From Prevotella melaninogenica (GTDB taxonomy: Bacteria; Bacteroidota; Bacteroidia; Bacteroidales; Bacteroidaceae), in contig NZ_CP072348.1 in assembly GCF_018127925.1 (NCBI RefSeq), forward strand, positions 441,501 to 505,500: 64,000 nucleotides of DNA, in the 5' to 3' direction. The notes below the pieces were generated by a model. The model saw only the letters and a program-made list of their open reading frames with translations, was not told the origin of the DNA and ran no database searches. A program made the translations under genes and the position numbers. Shown one piece after another: positions 28,913-37,001 of this stretch; position 1 is the first letter of the stretch; the number at the start of each line of letters is the position of its first letter.

Positions 28913-28944
28913 TTTGGTTCTTTCTGATATTTACTTTATATTTG
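28913..28944 (+). promoter_or_regulatory. Bacteroidota-type promoter
   Basis: TTTG at 28913-28916 and TATATTTG at 28937-28944 have an exact 20-bp spacer, ahead of the small exported protein gene at 28977. Confidence 0.8.
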
Positions 28945-28976
28945 CACGCGATATTTGATTTTAAAAGAACACAATT

Positions 28977-29381
28977 ATGAGAGTTAAGAAATTATTAGTT
29001 ATTGCTTTGTTGGCCCTTCCAATGATGGGTATGGCACAAAGCTCATACGAGCAGATAGGCGAATCTGCAAGCATTACACAGTTTGAAAACAAGCAGAATA
29101 GCGCAGCTTACCAGCAATGGTTGAGCCAGTATGAAGAGTGTGGTCGTCAGATTAATGCAATATCTGAGCAGTACCAGCGTGAGGTTGAGAAGCGCGGCTA
29201 TCCAAAGAAGAAGACTGTCAAGGCTAAGATAGCACTTGTAAATCAGTATATCAGTTTGTTGCAGCAGCAGCGTGATTCACCAGAACTGAATCAGGGTGTT
29301 GATCTTGACAAGGTGAATAGTAAGATTACTATGTGGCAGGAACAGCTTGAAGGTTTGGCTGCTTTGCTGAAGAAGATTTAA
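28977..29381 (+). CDS. small exported hypothetical protein
   Basis: 134-aa protein with a clear signal peptide (MRVKKLLVIALLALPMMGMAQ). The mature part is polar and helical with many Gln, Glu and Lys residues (SAAYQQWLSQYEECGRQI, NSKITMWQEQLEGLAALLKK), suggesting a coiled coil in the periplasm. It contains one Cys. It has its own near-perfect promoter and is closed by a hairpin terminator, so it is monocistronic. No family is recognised. Confidence 0.75.
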   Translation: MRVKKLLVIALLALPMMGMAQSSYEQIGESASITQFENKQNSAAYQQWLSQYEECGRQINAISEQYQREVEKRGYPKKKTVKAKIALVNQYISLLQQQRDSPELNQGVDLDKVNSKITMWQEQLEGLAALLKKI

Positions 29382-29402
29382 ATCGTATTATATTGTAATA
29401 TT

Positions 29403-29440
29403 AAAAGAGCTGTAACCGCTTTGGCAGTTACAACTCTTTT
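29403..29440. terminator. bidirectional intrinsic terminator
   Basis: Stem AAAAGAG-C-TGTAAC pairs with GTTACA-A-CTCTTTT around a short loop and is followed by TTTTTT. It lies between convergent genes. Confidence 0.8.
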
Positions 29441-29445
29441 TTGTT

Positions 29446-30111
29446 TTATTGCTCTTCACCATCAGTGTTAAGCAGAATCTTTTTATTTCCTTTCTTTGCT
29501 TCGAAATAAGGTGGTTCATCTCTTAGCGATATACTGTCATAAATGAAAGGTGCAATAATAGTATCCTTACCGTCAGGAAGTATCAAGCCAAGTTTACCAT
29601 CTAATTGGGCTATGAGCGGCATTGTTCGTAAGTCATCAACATAGACATAACAAGTACGAAGGAACTCATACTTCGGTTCAACGAGTGTACGCCCTCTGTG
29701 ATCGAGAATACCAAACTTTCCTTTTCGTTCGATAACCTCATGATACTGAATGTAAATCTCACGTATAAGGTTCAGATACTTCACCATCTTTCGTTTATCG
29801 TTGACCAATGTTACGAGGTAATCGAAGGTGTCAGAGTAGTTTGCCATAGCACGAGCTAAGACAATCTTCATGTCTAATCCTTTGATAACCTTGCGGTTCA
29901 AGTCGATGTATCGTGCAATAGCAGCCTCCTTTTCCTTCATCGGTAGGTCTTTCAGATGCTCCTCAAAGCGTAGCATCTGTTGTTTGCTGCCGTGCATGGC
30001 TTTAATGTATCTATGTATCTGTCGCCCCATTTCGATGCACACGAAATGGCGTATCTGCTGCTCCTCTATAGGGTCAGCGTATTCCTGGTTGAAGTTGTCT
30101 TGCGTAATCAT
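29446..30111 (-). CDS. hypothetical protein with WG-like beta repeats
   Basis: 221-aa cytosolic protein. The start is set at the ATG 30111: it follows an AAAGGAG ribosome-binding sequence, and the longer TTG frame to 30138 overlaps a TATCTTTG box. The N-terminal half is helical and charged (EEHLKDLPMKEKEAAIARYIDLNRKV cut by short turns). The C-terminal half holds WG-repeat-like strands (KFGILDHRGRTLVEPKYEF, GKLGLILPDGKDTIIAPFIYD), usually protein-binding beta modules. No signal peptide was seen. Function unknown. Confidence 0.7.
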   Translation of the reverse strand: MITQDNFNQEYADPIEEQQIRHFVCIEMGRQIHRYIKAMHGSKQQMLRFEEHLKDLPMKEKEAAIARYIDLNRKVIKGLDMKIVLARAMANYSDTFDYLVTLVNDKRKMVKYLNLIREIYIQYHEVIERKGKFGILDHRGRTLVEPKYEFLRTCYVYVDDLRTMPLIAQLDGKLGLILPDGKDTIIAPFIYDSISLRDEPPYFEAKKGNKKILLNTDGEEQ

Positions 30112-30224
30112 GGGCTTTTTCTCCTTTGTTTTTGCCAAAGATACTGACTTTTAATAGTTCTACCAAGGAATTAAAAGAATTTAATTCAAATGATTATCAA
30201 ATGCTTTTATTTCTTGTCTTTGGA

Positions 30225-30602
30225 TTAAAGGTGAAGCTCAACATCTTTGCCAAAAGGTGCAAGGGATAGTCCAGCCATTTTGAAGTGTTGCTTGGCAAAT
30301 GGAATACCTATAATCGTAATGGCAAGGAGGATACCAAAGAGAATGTGGGTTAAGCATGCCCATAAACCACCAAAGATAATCCAAATGATATTGAGTGGAA
30401 TGGTGATACAGCCTGAAAGACTTTCTCCTTCTCTCACTTCTGCACCAAAAGGCCATAGGCACAAGAGTCCGAGCTTGAACGTTTGTACTGCAGCTGGTAT
30501 GCCGATAATGGTGATGGCAAGTGCTAAACTACCTGTAAAATAACCGATAGCAGCCTCTAATCCGCCAAATATCCACCAAATAATGTTTCCAAGAATACGC
30601 AT
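30225..30602 (-). CDS. YccF-domain inner-membrane protein
   Basis: 125-aa membrane protein made of two copies of the YccF (DUF307) motif. Each has hydrophobic helices around NIIWWIFGGLEAAIGYFTG and NIIWIIFGGLWACLTHILFG, then AITIIGIP, then FKLGLLCLWPFG or FKMAGLSLAPFG. The duplication is plain from the repeated ITIIGIP and (L/A)PFG segments. YccF proteins are widespread and poorly characterised. The gene is separate from its neighbours. Confidence 0.9.
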   Translation of the reverse strand: MRILGNIIWWIFGGLEAAIGYFTGSLALAITIIGIPAAVQTFKLGLLCLWPFGAEVREGESLSGCITIPLNIIWIIFGGLWACLTHILFGILLAITIIGIPFAKQHFKMAGLSLAPFGKDVELHL

Positions 30603-30735
30603 AAATTGATTGTTGAATTAAGATGTTAATATGTAGATGTTCCCTCTGCTTGAATGTTATAAGCTAAGTTTTAAACCAGAATTTAATAGCATCTTACTTT
30701 CATGCAGGTGTCATATTGAGTTGTATAGAGCGTCA

Positions 30736-30801
30736 ACACTATTGGTGCGAACCATTAGCACCATTGGTGCGGAGCCTCAGCACATCAGCTAAAAGTAAGG
30801 A
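30736..30801. repeat. 22-bp-period array, GCACCATTGGTG family (about 3 units)
   Basis: Units start at 30736, 30758 and 30780 (ACACTATTGGTG, GCACCATTGGTG, GCACATCAGC), 22 bp apart; the third is degenerate. The array lies in the 296-bp gap between the YccF and nitroreductase genes, which otherwise shows nothing distinct. Confidence 0.75.
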
Positions 30802-30898
30802 GAATGATCCGTTATGGTCGTTACATTATATGAATAAGATGCTAATAACTAATCTATGCAGCTTATGTTCAATAGACAACAGAAATCGTTTATAAGGA

Positions 30899-31408
30899 TT
30901 ATATGAAGTCTGTTATTTCTTCTAATGCCTTCCTTTTCTTTTCATTCAATGGACAATTATCAGCGATATGTCCAATAGGAATGATGGCAATAGGTTCAAA
31001 ACCTTTATATGGAAAGGTCTCTTTCAGTTTGGCTACATTAAAGTTACATACCCAACAACTACCTAAGCCTCGCTCTGTTGCAGCCAAGCAAAGATGTTCA
31101 GTAGCAATGGCAACATCAATATCGCCATGCTGCTTGTTGTCTTCTTGGCGTATCCAGTTATTGTCAACCTCACGCATACAAATGATGTAGAGCGGTGCCG
31201 ACTTGAACCATTCACGGTCGTAGCATTCTTGTAGCTGCTTGCGCGCCTCATCCGACTTCACAACTACAAATTTCCATGGCTGTTTGTTGACAGCCGATGG
31301 TGCCATACGTGTCACCTCAAGGATATATTGTAAGTCCTCTTCTGATACCGGGGTGTCACTATACTTACGTACAGAAAAGCGCTTTTTAGATAGTTCTAAT
31401 ATGTTCAT
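30899..31408 (-). CDS. nitroreductase family protein
   Basis: 169-aa FMN-dependent oxidoreductase of the nitroreductase fold. The FMN-binding start RRFSVRKY-like segment is KKRFSVRKYSDTPVSEED. The conserved APSAVNKQPWKFVVV block binds the cofactor, and LAATERGLGSCWVCNF lies near the dimer interface. It is short for the family (about 170 against 200-220 aa), a size common in anaerobe nitroreductases. It could reduce nitro compounds or quinones, or serve redox balance; the physiological substrate is unknown. In hosts, related proteins activate metronidazole, which is family knowledge and not shown here. Confidence 0.9.
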   Translation of the reverse strand: MNILELSKKRFSVRKYSDTPVSEEDLQYILEVTRMAPSAVNKQPWKFVVVKSDEARKQLQECYDREWFKSAPLYIICMREVDNNWIRQEDNKQHGDIDVAIATEHLCLAATERGLGSCWVCNFNVAKLKETFPYKGFEPIAIIPIGHIADNCPLNEKKRKALEEITDFI

Positions 31409-31490
31409 AACCTGATAAATATAAGCTTTCCAATGTGGATTTAGCCATGAAGTATTTTGTTGTTTATTCTTTCACTATAAAGGATTTTAC

Positions 31491-32528
31491 TTATTGTAAT
31501 TCCTCTTTATAATATAGTATCGCCTTAATGGCAATCTGTTCCGCTTCCTCGATGGTGCAATTTAGTCTTCCACCTGATGCGTCAGCATGACCGCCACCAT
31601 TGAAGAATTTTCCTGCCATAGGTTGACAGTGGAAGCCATTGCAAGAACGAAGACTCACGAGTACAGTCTTAGGTTTCTCTGTATCTTCTCGCAATGAGAT
31701 ACTTAGTTTGAGTCCTTTAATCTGCTGTGGAATATTAACAAGTCCCTCCATGTCACCCTTGATGAAATGGAACTGTGTCATCTCTTCTTTTGTTACGGTA
31801 TAATAGGATGCGTGCAACTCCTCAATCACCTTCATCTTGTTGAGGATGATGTGTGCACGGAGGCGGAGGGCATTGGTAGAGTAGTTATGGAATACACGGT
31901 TATAAATCTCGTCCTTATCAATGTTCTTTGCAAGAAGTTGACCGATAATATAGAATATCTCTGGGCGTGACGAATTATAGGTGAAGCCACCTGTGTCGGT
32001 CATCATACCACAATAAATGCAGGACGCACATTGGGTTGTCATCTTCTCGTAGCCATCTAACTGACTAATCAGACGGAAGACAATCTCACATGTACTTGAC
32101 ATTTCTGGATGTGAGACTGTCAATGCGTTGTTTGTTTCAGGTTCTAAGTGGTGGTCGATGAGTAGGCGAGGGGCTGTGGAAGACTCCAAAACTTCTTGCA
32201 TTGCATCTACACGTGAGTTTTGGTTGAAGTCAAGACAGCAAACAAGATCTGCTTCCTTAAACGCCTTCTCAACCTCCTTTGGTCGTCTGTCATAACGAAT
32301 AACGGAATTATGGCCTGGAAGCCAATGCAGGAAGTCTGGTGTAGCGTCAGGCATACACACCTTAACGTTGGTCTTACCAATCTGGTTTAGGTAATGCATC
32401 CATGCCAGTGACGAACCTGTTGCGTCACCATCTGGTGACTTATGCGCACAGATTACTATGTTTGTTGCATTGGAAAGAAGATTGCGAAGTGTTGCAATCT
32501 CTTCTTGATTTAGTAGGTTTAATTCCAT
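31491..32528 (-). CDS. nrnA: DHH/DHHA1 phosphoesterase, oligoribonuclease / pAp phosphatase type
   Basis: 345-aa cytosolic phosphoesterase of the NrnA type. These enzymes degrade short RNA oligonucleotides from the 5' end and hydrolyse 3'-phosphoadenosine 5'-phosphate or linear cyclic-dinucleotide products. Motif I is HKSPDGDATGSSLA, the DHH motif is LLIDHHLEPE, and the DHHA1 substrate-binding glycine loop is FNGGGHADASGGRL near the C-terminus. Metal-binding Asp residues lie in VCCLDFNQ. It precedes no obvious operon partner; the nitroreductase lies 82 bp downstream on the same strand. Confidence 0.92.
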   Translation of the reverse strand: MELNLLNQEEIATLRNLLSNATNIVICAHKSPDGDATGSSLAWMHYLNQIGKTNVKVCMPDATPDFLHWLPGHNSVIRYDRRPKEVEKAFKEADLVCCLDFNQNSRVDAMQEVLESSTAPRLLIDHHLEPETNNALTVSHPEMSSTCEIVFRLISQLDGYEKMTTQCASCIYCGMMTDTGGFTYNSSRPEIFYIIGQLLAKNIDKDEIYNRVFHNYSTNALRLRAHIILNKMKVIEELHASYYTVTKEEMTQFHFIKGDMEGLVNIPQQIKGLKLSISLREDTEKPKTVLVSLRSCNGFHCQPMAGKFFNGGGHADASGGRLNCTIEEAEQIAIKAILYYKEELQ

Positions 32529-32600
32529 TATAGCTGTAAGCTTTGGTGTGTGTTTGAAAGGTGTTTGGGTGTTATACCCGATGTGTGTAGAGATGAGAGA

Positions 32601-32680
32601 AATAAAAAGCCCTGCCTGGATACCCGTCTTACATCTTGATATACCGAAGAATGTATGCGGAGATAGTACCCAGGCAGGGT
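32601..32680 (-). terminator. intrinsic terminator of the nucleotidyltransferase gene
   Basis: Ten-bp GC-rich stem (CCCTGCCTGG, 32610-32619, with 32670-32679), 50-nt loop, then TTTTTATTTC on the minus strand, just past the stop codon at 32687. Confidence 0.75.
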
Positions 32681-32686
32681 TATGAA

Positions 32687-33598
32687 TTAGAACAATTTAG
32701 CTGGATAGGTTCCATCGTCAACCAGTGACTGAATCTTTTCAACCACGCTCTGACGATCGGCAGCGTATGTTACGCCAAACCACTTGCTGGTAGTGTCAAG
32801 CACCTTCACGGTAGATGTACCATCGTTGATGAGCTTGTTTACCATCAATGGGATGAAGTATTCAGACTTCTTATTCTCCATGTTCTTTGGATCAGAGAGG
32901 AACTCCTTGAAGTATGCCTCGCTGTACTCGAAGTAGTCTGGTGTGAAGCCCCATACATTCATAGATACTGGAGTGTTCTCACCTACAGCAACCCACTCGC
33001 CATTGTCGTCTTTATACTTGATTTCGCCATCGCGACGCTCAATCTCTGTACGCTCAACAACAGTTGTCAAGTGTCCTTCTGCATCGGTAGAGCAGATACC
33101 ACGAGCAACAGTACCATTCTCGCTCAGTGTGTTACCTACGCGGAAACCAACCATTGCATACTTATCTCTTGCACCTTCTGGGAGGTCGGCAAGGAACTTA
33201 CCGATAACCTTGAAGCAATCACGATTATAGAAGTCGTCACAGTTGATAACGCAGAAAGGCTCTTTGATAACATCCTTTGCCATCAATACCGCATGGTTGG
33301 TGCCCCATGGCTTCTCACGACCTTCTGGTACAGAGAATCCTTCTGGCAATGCATCGATACTCTGGAAAACAAGTTCTGCAGGGATATGACCCTCATACTT
33401 TGAGAGAACCTGGCTGCGGAACTGCTCCTCGAAATCCTTACGGATAACAAAAACAATCTTACCAAATCCTGCTTGGATTGCATCATAGATAGAGTAGTCC
33501 ATAATGGTCTCGCCATTAGGACCCAATTCGTCGAGCTGCTTTAGCCCGCCGTAGCGGCTTCCCATACCTGCCGCAAGGAGTAATAACGTAGGTTTCAT
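32687..33598 (-). CDS. sugar-phosphate nucleotidyltransferase-like protein
   Basis: 303-aa protein of the NTP-transferase fold. The N-terminal nucleotide-binding loop is LLAAGMGSRYGGLKQLDELGP, a version of GGxGxR...K(P). The metal-site Asp pair is in CVINCDDFY. Related enzymes activate hexose-1-phosphates with UTP, GTP or CTP for cell-wall or capsule synthesis. The second half (GFTPDYFEYSEAYFKEFL) is typical of this Bacteroidota subgroup, whose substrate I cannot name. A TACCTTTG box lies on the minus strand at 33641-33648, upstream of the ATG. It is transcribed alone and closed by a terminator. Confidence 0.88.
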   Translation of the reverse strand: MKPTLLLLAAGMGSRYGGLKQLDELGPNGETIMDYSIYDAIQAGFGKIVFVIRKDFEEQFRSQVLSKYEGHIPAELVFQSIDALPEGFSVPEGREKPWGTNHAVLMAKDVIKEPFCVINCDDFYNRDCFKVIGKFLADLPEGARDKYAMVGFRVGNTLSENGTVARGICSTDAEGHLTTVVERTEIERRDGEIKYKDDNGEWVAVGENTPVSMNVWGFTPDYFEYSEAYFKEFLSDPKNMENKKSEYFIPLMVNKLINDGTSTVKVLDTTSKWFGVTYAADRQSVVEKIQSLVDDGTYPAKLF

Positions 33599-33640
33599 TT
33601 TCTTTTTTATATCGTTAAATTATATATTATGTTCTGATTG

Positions 33641-33648
33641 CAAAGGTA
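33641..33648 (-). promoter_or_regulatory. -7 promoter box for the nucleotidyltransferase gene
   Basis: TACCTTTG on the minus strand, 43 bp before the ATG. No clear -33 TTTG at the right distance. Confidence 0.4.
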
Positions 33649-33841
33649 AGAAAAATATGGGATATATAATTATTTTATGTTATGAATTATGAGAGTTAAG
33701 TTTGTTGAGGTTTCTGTATATCCTGCCATTCTGTCTATTTTCATCTATATCAGAGGTGAGACCTCTCTTTGCCCTCTTTTCCACAGCAAGAGACACGGTT
33801 ACCGAGATACCTCGTATAAGGATGTTGAAATAGAGGAACGC

Positions 33842-33885
33842 AAAAAAACTTGCCCCTTAACACCAAGAGTGGTGACAGGGGCAAG
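33842..33885 (-). terminator. intrinsic terminator downstream of the HU-like gene
   Basis: Stem CTTGCCCC (33849-33856) with GGGGCAAG (33878-33885) plus an inner CACC/GGTG stem, followed on the minus strand by seven T. It lies about 170 bp past the HU-like stop. The remaining bases of this 457-bp gap show nothing assignable beyond the promoter box. Confidence 0.75.
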
Positions 33886-34055
33886 AAAACGAAAATTAAA
33901 TTAATAAATTAAAAAGTATTGCTATTGATATCACATCAAGGGCATATCTCAAAAACATGAAAAAAATCATTAATTCAGAATCTTTCAAAACCAAGTTTGT
34001 TTTCAATTCTGTTCTTTTCAATTAAGCGTATAAATACTTTCGCGTTCTGTGAGAT

Positions 34056-34505
34056 TTATACGGTGTCTGGTACAGGTCCATTTTCTTCTTTCTTTTCCTT
34101 TTTCTTCTTATCTTTCCCTGCCTCTTCTGTCTTTCTCACCGATTCGTAAGAGTTTACAGACAGCTCACTTTTCAATTCTCTTCCTGGCGTAAAGACCACG
34201 CGCGGCTTAATCGTCTCGGTCTTAAAAGCCTTTTCCGTTGCAGCTCCCTCGCTTGACAGTGTTAGGCGCATTGTGCCAAATTCTCCTAACTGCACGCTAA
34301 AGCCATCACGGAGATAATGAGGCAGACAATCCATAAAGTTCGCCAGCACGTTTTCAATGTCACCACGGGTCAGCGAAGAACGCCCCGCAATGTCATGTGC
34401 AATATCCCACAGCGTCTTCTTACCCACGTTTACAGGACTTGCATAAAACTTTCCAGGACCTGTCTTGGTGCCTGGTTTTCTTCTTTCAATCAATTTGATT
34501 TTCAT
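34056..34505 (-). CDS. HU/IHF-like DNA-binding protein (Bacteroidota type)
   Basis: 149-aa nucleoid-type protein. Residues about 20-120 follow the HU fold as found in Bacteroidota (DIAGRSSLTRGDIENVLANF, HYLRDGFSVQLGEFGTMRLTL, ETIKPRVVFTPGRELKSEL). The basic N-terminal extension MKIKLIERRKPGTKTG and the lysine-rich tail (GKDKKKKEKKEENG) would add non-specific DNA contacts. These proteins are abundant, multi-copy and often lie beside accessory surface genes in Bacteroidota. A perfect 7-bp inverted repeat (TGCTGCA, 34540-34546 and 34550-34556) stands just upstream of the start and may be an operator. Confidence 0.85.
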   Translation of the reverse strand: MKIKLIERRKPGTKTGPGKFYASPVNVGKKTLWDIAHDIAGRSSLTRGDIENVLANFMDCLPHYLRDGFSVQLGEFGTMRLTLSSEGAATEKAFKTETIKPRVVFTPGRELKSELSVNSYESVRKTEEAGKDKKKKEKKEENGPVPDTV

Positions 34506-34539
34506 TGTGTTTAAGATTTTATTAGTTATTATTTACTTA

Positions 34540-34556
34540 TGCTGCACTTTGCAGCA
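34540..34556. promoter_or_regulatory. inverted repeat upstream of the HU-like gene
   Basis: TGCTGCA, 3-nt spacer, TGCAGCA: a perfect 7-bp dyad, 35 bp before the ATG. It could be an operator or a small hairpin in the leader. Confidence 0.4.
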
Positions 34557-34640
34557 ACACGTCTTTCATTAGTTTCGTTTCTTATACCGAGCATCATTAG
34601 CTTAAGTAAAAGCGTTTTTATTCACTATTCAAAAGAAATA

Positions 34641-34681
34641 AAAACCTCCGCAAAGCTTGGAAAACCCGCACGATGCGGAGG
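34641..34681 (-). terminator. intrinsic terminator downstream of the surface lipoprotein gene
   Basis: Stem CCTCCGCA (34645-34652) with TGCGGAGG (34674-34681), followed by TTTTTATTTC on the minus strand. It lies beyond the 22-bp repeat array as seen from the gene. Confidence 0.7.
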
Positions 34682-34713
34682 CTTAAAACGCATATTAGGT
34701 CAGAGTAAAAATT

Positions 34714-34823
34714 CTAACGGGTCGGAAGAAAATTTCTAACCTGTTAGAAATTTCTCGCTAACACGTTCCCCGTAAATTTATAACACGTTAGAAATTTTCT
34801 TGCAACGGGTTAGATTTTCTCTT
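34714..34823. repeat. 22-bp-period array, CTAACRNGTTAGAAATTT family (5-6 units)
   Basis: Units start at 34714, 34736, 34758, 34780 and 34802, exactly 22 bp apart, with a weaker sixth at 34692. The dyad CTAAC-NN-GTTAG at unit starts makes a perfect 24-bp palindrome at 34730-34753. The array sits downstream of the lipoprotein gene and upstream of its terminator. Confidence 0.85.
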
Positions 34824-34922
34824 ATCTCTTATCCTCCTTTATCCCATTAGGCTCCCTCCCCCTTTACTTCCCTTAGGTCAGTGACCGTTGGTTTGGGGAG
34901 GGTCGGGGTGGGGCTTTTAGGA

Positions 34923-36530
34923 CTACTGAAACGCCTCTGCCCTGAACCCGTTGTAGCGGTAGTAGTTGTTGTTCACGTTGACGTAACCACTGCCGAAGGC
35001 CAGGCCGTACGCGAAGTTACTAACCCATGGGTAAGCACTCGACGACCAATAGTTGCCGCTGCTGCCAACGTTGGTCAGCAGACCAGAGTTGTAGGAACCC
35101 AAGGCGGGCAGGTAGAAATATTTGTTTGCATCGGATGCAGATGGGAGGCCTGCGTTGTTGATACTACTGTTAGTGTTGTTATAATACCTGTATGTTGTAC
35201 GTAAGTCAGTTGTATTATCAGCAGATTTCTCTGTATCGTAATTACCCTCTGCCAGTAGTACAGACTTCTTCTTAAACCACATGCCACCTTTATATAAATG
35301 ACCCATAGTTGTCCATAACTCGTCTGCGTCCCAACGTGGATCGCCGTACACGCAATACCAAGACATCTCGTTGGCATTTGGTACGTTGTAAAATGAGATG
35401 TGGGTAGCATCAAATCTACCAGAACCACCGCCCTCGTTATACCAACGAGACACATCACTGTTACTCTGAGGGTAATTTGGGGAGCTGTTGTAGTTTAGTG
35501 TTGGCTGACCTGTGTTTCCTGACAAGTGCCTTGTCCATTCGTAACCATACCAATATTGCTGCTGCGCATCCCACATGTAGTAATGGTCGCCGTCGTAATT
35601 CTTTACGTCAAGCGATGCAGTCATATCGTAGTACGTGTTAGAAGCGTAAGCGGTGGCAGGAAGCGTCTTTGTAATAGTACCCTCAACGTTGGTTGCTACG
35701 TCTTTTACCCAATAACGTACTTTTAAGGTATGAGTGCCTGGCTTAATCACCATGTATGCACCGTTAGTAGTTACGTTAGCTGCGCTGTTAGTCAGTGGGA
35801 AGCCGTTAGGGTTGCTGCTGCTACCGCTTGTGGTTAAGACTATCTTGTCTCCGTTTGTTACTGTGGAAGCGACCAAAGCACCTGTTGTCGTATTGACGGT
35901 GTATTTCTCTGCAATATCATTGTCAGAACTTACCTCTACCTTAGTTAGGTAACAGTTATGCAGAATTGTGTTACTTGTGTAAGGCTGGAAAACTAAGTAA
36001 GCTGGCTGATGCTCTAACACGAACTCAAACTGTTGCTTGCCCGTTACCTTATTTGCTGTAGCAGTACCGTAATCGCCGGCGGTGCCGAAATGCTCGGTGT
36101 TGTCTGGCTTTGTTTGTGTTTGAGCAGTAGAAATCGTTACTTGGCTGCCGTTACTATTCTTACCCAAGTAATAAACCTTATAACTCGTGTGTGCTGTAAA
36201 CTTGCCCGGTACTTTATACTTAAAAGAAGCTACCTTACTGGTTGGGGCATTGCTACTCTTCTGCAATACGTTATTATCATCCTTTACGTAGATATAGTCG
36301 CCAGCTTCCCAAGAGAAATCACTGCTATTATAATCTAATGATGTGCGGGTCTTTGTCTCGTCACCTGCTACGAAAGTCGTTAGGTTCTTGTCGTTATCCT
36401 CATTGGGGTTCGTTGGGTTCTGTGCCACATCCTCATTAGCGCAGGATGTAAAAGCCAAGGCTATACCAAATACAAGTGCCAAGGACTTTAGTTGTAATGT
36501 GAATGAATGTCGTTTCATTGTTTTCTTCAT
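34923..36530 (-). CDS. fimbrillin-like surface lipoprotein with DGR-type variable C-terminus
   Basis: 535-aa lipoprotein with Cys30 in the lipobox (ALAFTSC). The N-terminal half follows the Bacteroidota fimbrillin/Mfa pattern (KTRTSLDYNSSDFSWEAGDYIYV), so it may be a pilus subunit, tip adhesin or surface lipoprotein. The last 50 residues (NYWSSSAYPWVSNFAYGL, then FGSGYVNVNNNYYRYNGF, then RAEAF) resemble the C-type-lectin variable region of diversity-generating retroelement targets. In that stretch most codons are NNC (AAC, TAC, GGC, TTC, GTC, CGC), unlike the rest of the gene. No reverse transcriptase or template repeat is in the window. It starts 33 bp after the small companion gene, so they are likely one operon. 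A FISUMP-like domain without diversification is the alternative. Confidence 0.8.
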   Translation of the reverse strand: MKKTMKRHSFTLQLKSLALVFGIALAFTSCANEDVAQNPTNPNEDNDKNLTTFVAGDETKTRTSLDYNSSDFSWEAGDYIYVKDDNNVLQKSSNAPTSKVASFKYKVPGKFTAHTSYKVYYLGKNSNGSQVTISTAQTQTKPDNTEHFGTAGDYGTATANKVTGKQQFEFVLEHQPAYLVFQPYTSNTILHNCYLTKVEVSSDNDIAEKYTVNTTTGALVASTVTNGDKIVLTTSGSSSNPNGFPLTNSAANVTTNGAYMVIKPGTHTLKVRYWVKDVATNVEGTITKTLPATAYASNTYYDMTASLDVKNYDGDHYYMWDAQQQYWYGYEWTRHLSGNTGQPTLNYNSSPNYPQSNSDVSRWYNEGGGSGRFDATHISFYNVPNANEMSWYCVYGDPRWDADELWTTMGHLYKGGMWFKKKSVLLAEGNYDTEKSADNTTDLRTTYRYYNNTNSSINNAGLPSASDANKYFYLPALGSYNSGLLTNVGSSGNYWSSSAYPWVSNFAYGLAFGSGYVNVNNNYYRYNGFRAEAFQ

Positions 36531-36563
36531 TGTTACTTTGTTCTCTTTGTTAATAACTCTCTG

Positions 36564-36770
36564 TTAGTCTTCCCATGAAGATGTGTTTTCATCTTCAAAG
36601 TCTTCCACATTCCATTGACTTGCTTTAGCAGCAGCAGATGGCCCAGTAGCATGGTTTGCCTTTTTGTGCTGACTGGGGAAGGACGTATCCATCAAATAAG
36701 TGGTTTCGTTTACCTGAACTATTTCACACTTTGGTGCAGAATAGTTCTTCTTTTGTTTCTTTTTCTCCAT
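36564..36770 (-). CDS. small hypothetical protein beside the surface lipoprotein
   Basis: 68-aa protein, no signal peptide. It begins MEKKKQKKNYSAPKCEIVQV, then has a central TYLMDTSFPSQHKKANHATG and an acidic end (VEDFEDENTSSWED). The basic start followed by a Y-x-A-P-x-C-E motif recurs, as far as I recall, in short Bacteroidota proteins found next to fimbrillin-like genes, but I cannot verify this here. The gene is 33 bp upstream of the lipoprotein gene on the same strand. The single Cys and conserved AP-CE block suggest a processed or chaperoned peptide; this is inference. Confidence 0.6.
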   Translation of the reverse strand: MEKKKQKKNYSAPKCEIVQVNETTYLMDTSFPSQHKKANHATGPSAAAKASQWNVEDFEDENTSSWED

Positions 36771-36951
36771 TGTTTTATCAATTAAAATAGTTATTATTTC
36801 GTGCTTAATTTCTTCTTATTTCGTTTATGTAGGGACACAAAAAAGCGAACAAAGGAAACTCCGAAAAGTCCTTTGTTTACAGGGGTTGCACGGCACGCCT
36901 CGCGCGCGTATGCGAGAAGAAAAAAGTGGGGAGGTTAGGCCTGGCCTATAT

Positions 36952-36970
36952 GAGAGAGAGAGAGAGAGAG
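36952..36970. repeat. GA dinucleotide microsatellite
   Basis: 19 bp of uninterrupted GA repeat, about 180 bp upstream of the small protein gene that starts the lipoprotein operon. Such tracts slip readily, and here it lies next to a dyad and a possible -7 box, so it could tune expression. Confidence 0.8.
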
Positions 36971-36972
36971 TA

Positions 36973-37001
36973 CAAAATTATTTGGAACTACCAAATAATT
37001 T
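36973..37001. promoter_or_regulatory. dyad and possible -7 box near the lipoprotein operon
   Basis: AAATTATTTGG (36975-36985) and its exact complement (36991-37001) form an 11-bp dyad with a 5-nt centre. On the minus strand TAATTTTG (36973-36980) matches the -7 consensus, but no -33 box lies at the right distance. The rest of 36771-37405 shows only a GC-rich patch near 36890-36915. Confidence 0.4.

Noticed and set aside
33689-33904. 71-codon plus-strand frame
   Set aside because: It runs into the terminator hairpin of the opposite-strand gene and shows no protein-like features.
34714-34823. Regular repeats that might be a CRISPR array
   Set aside because: Units abut at 22 bp with no unique spacers and no cas genes; the same holds for the other 22-bp arrays.
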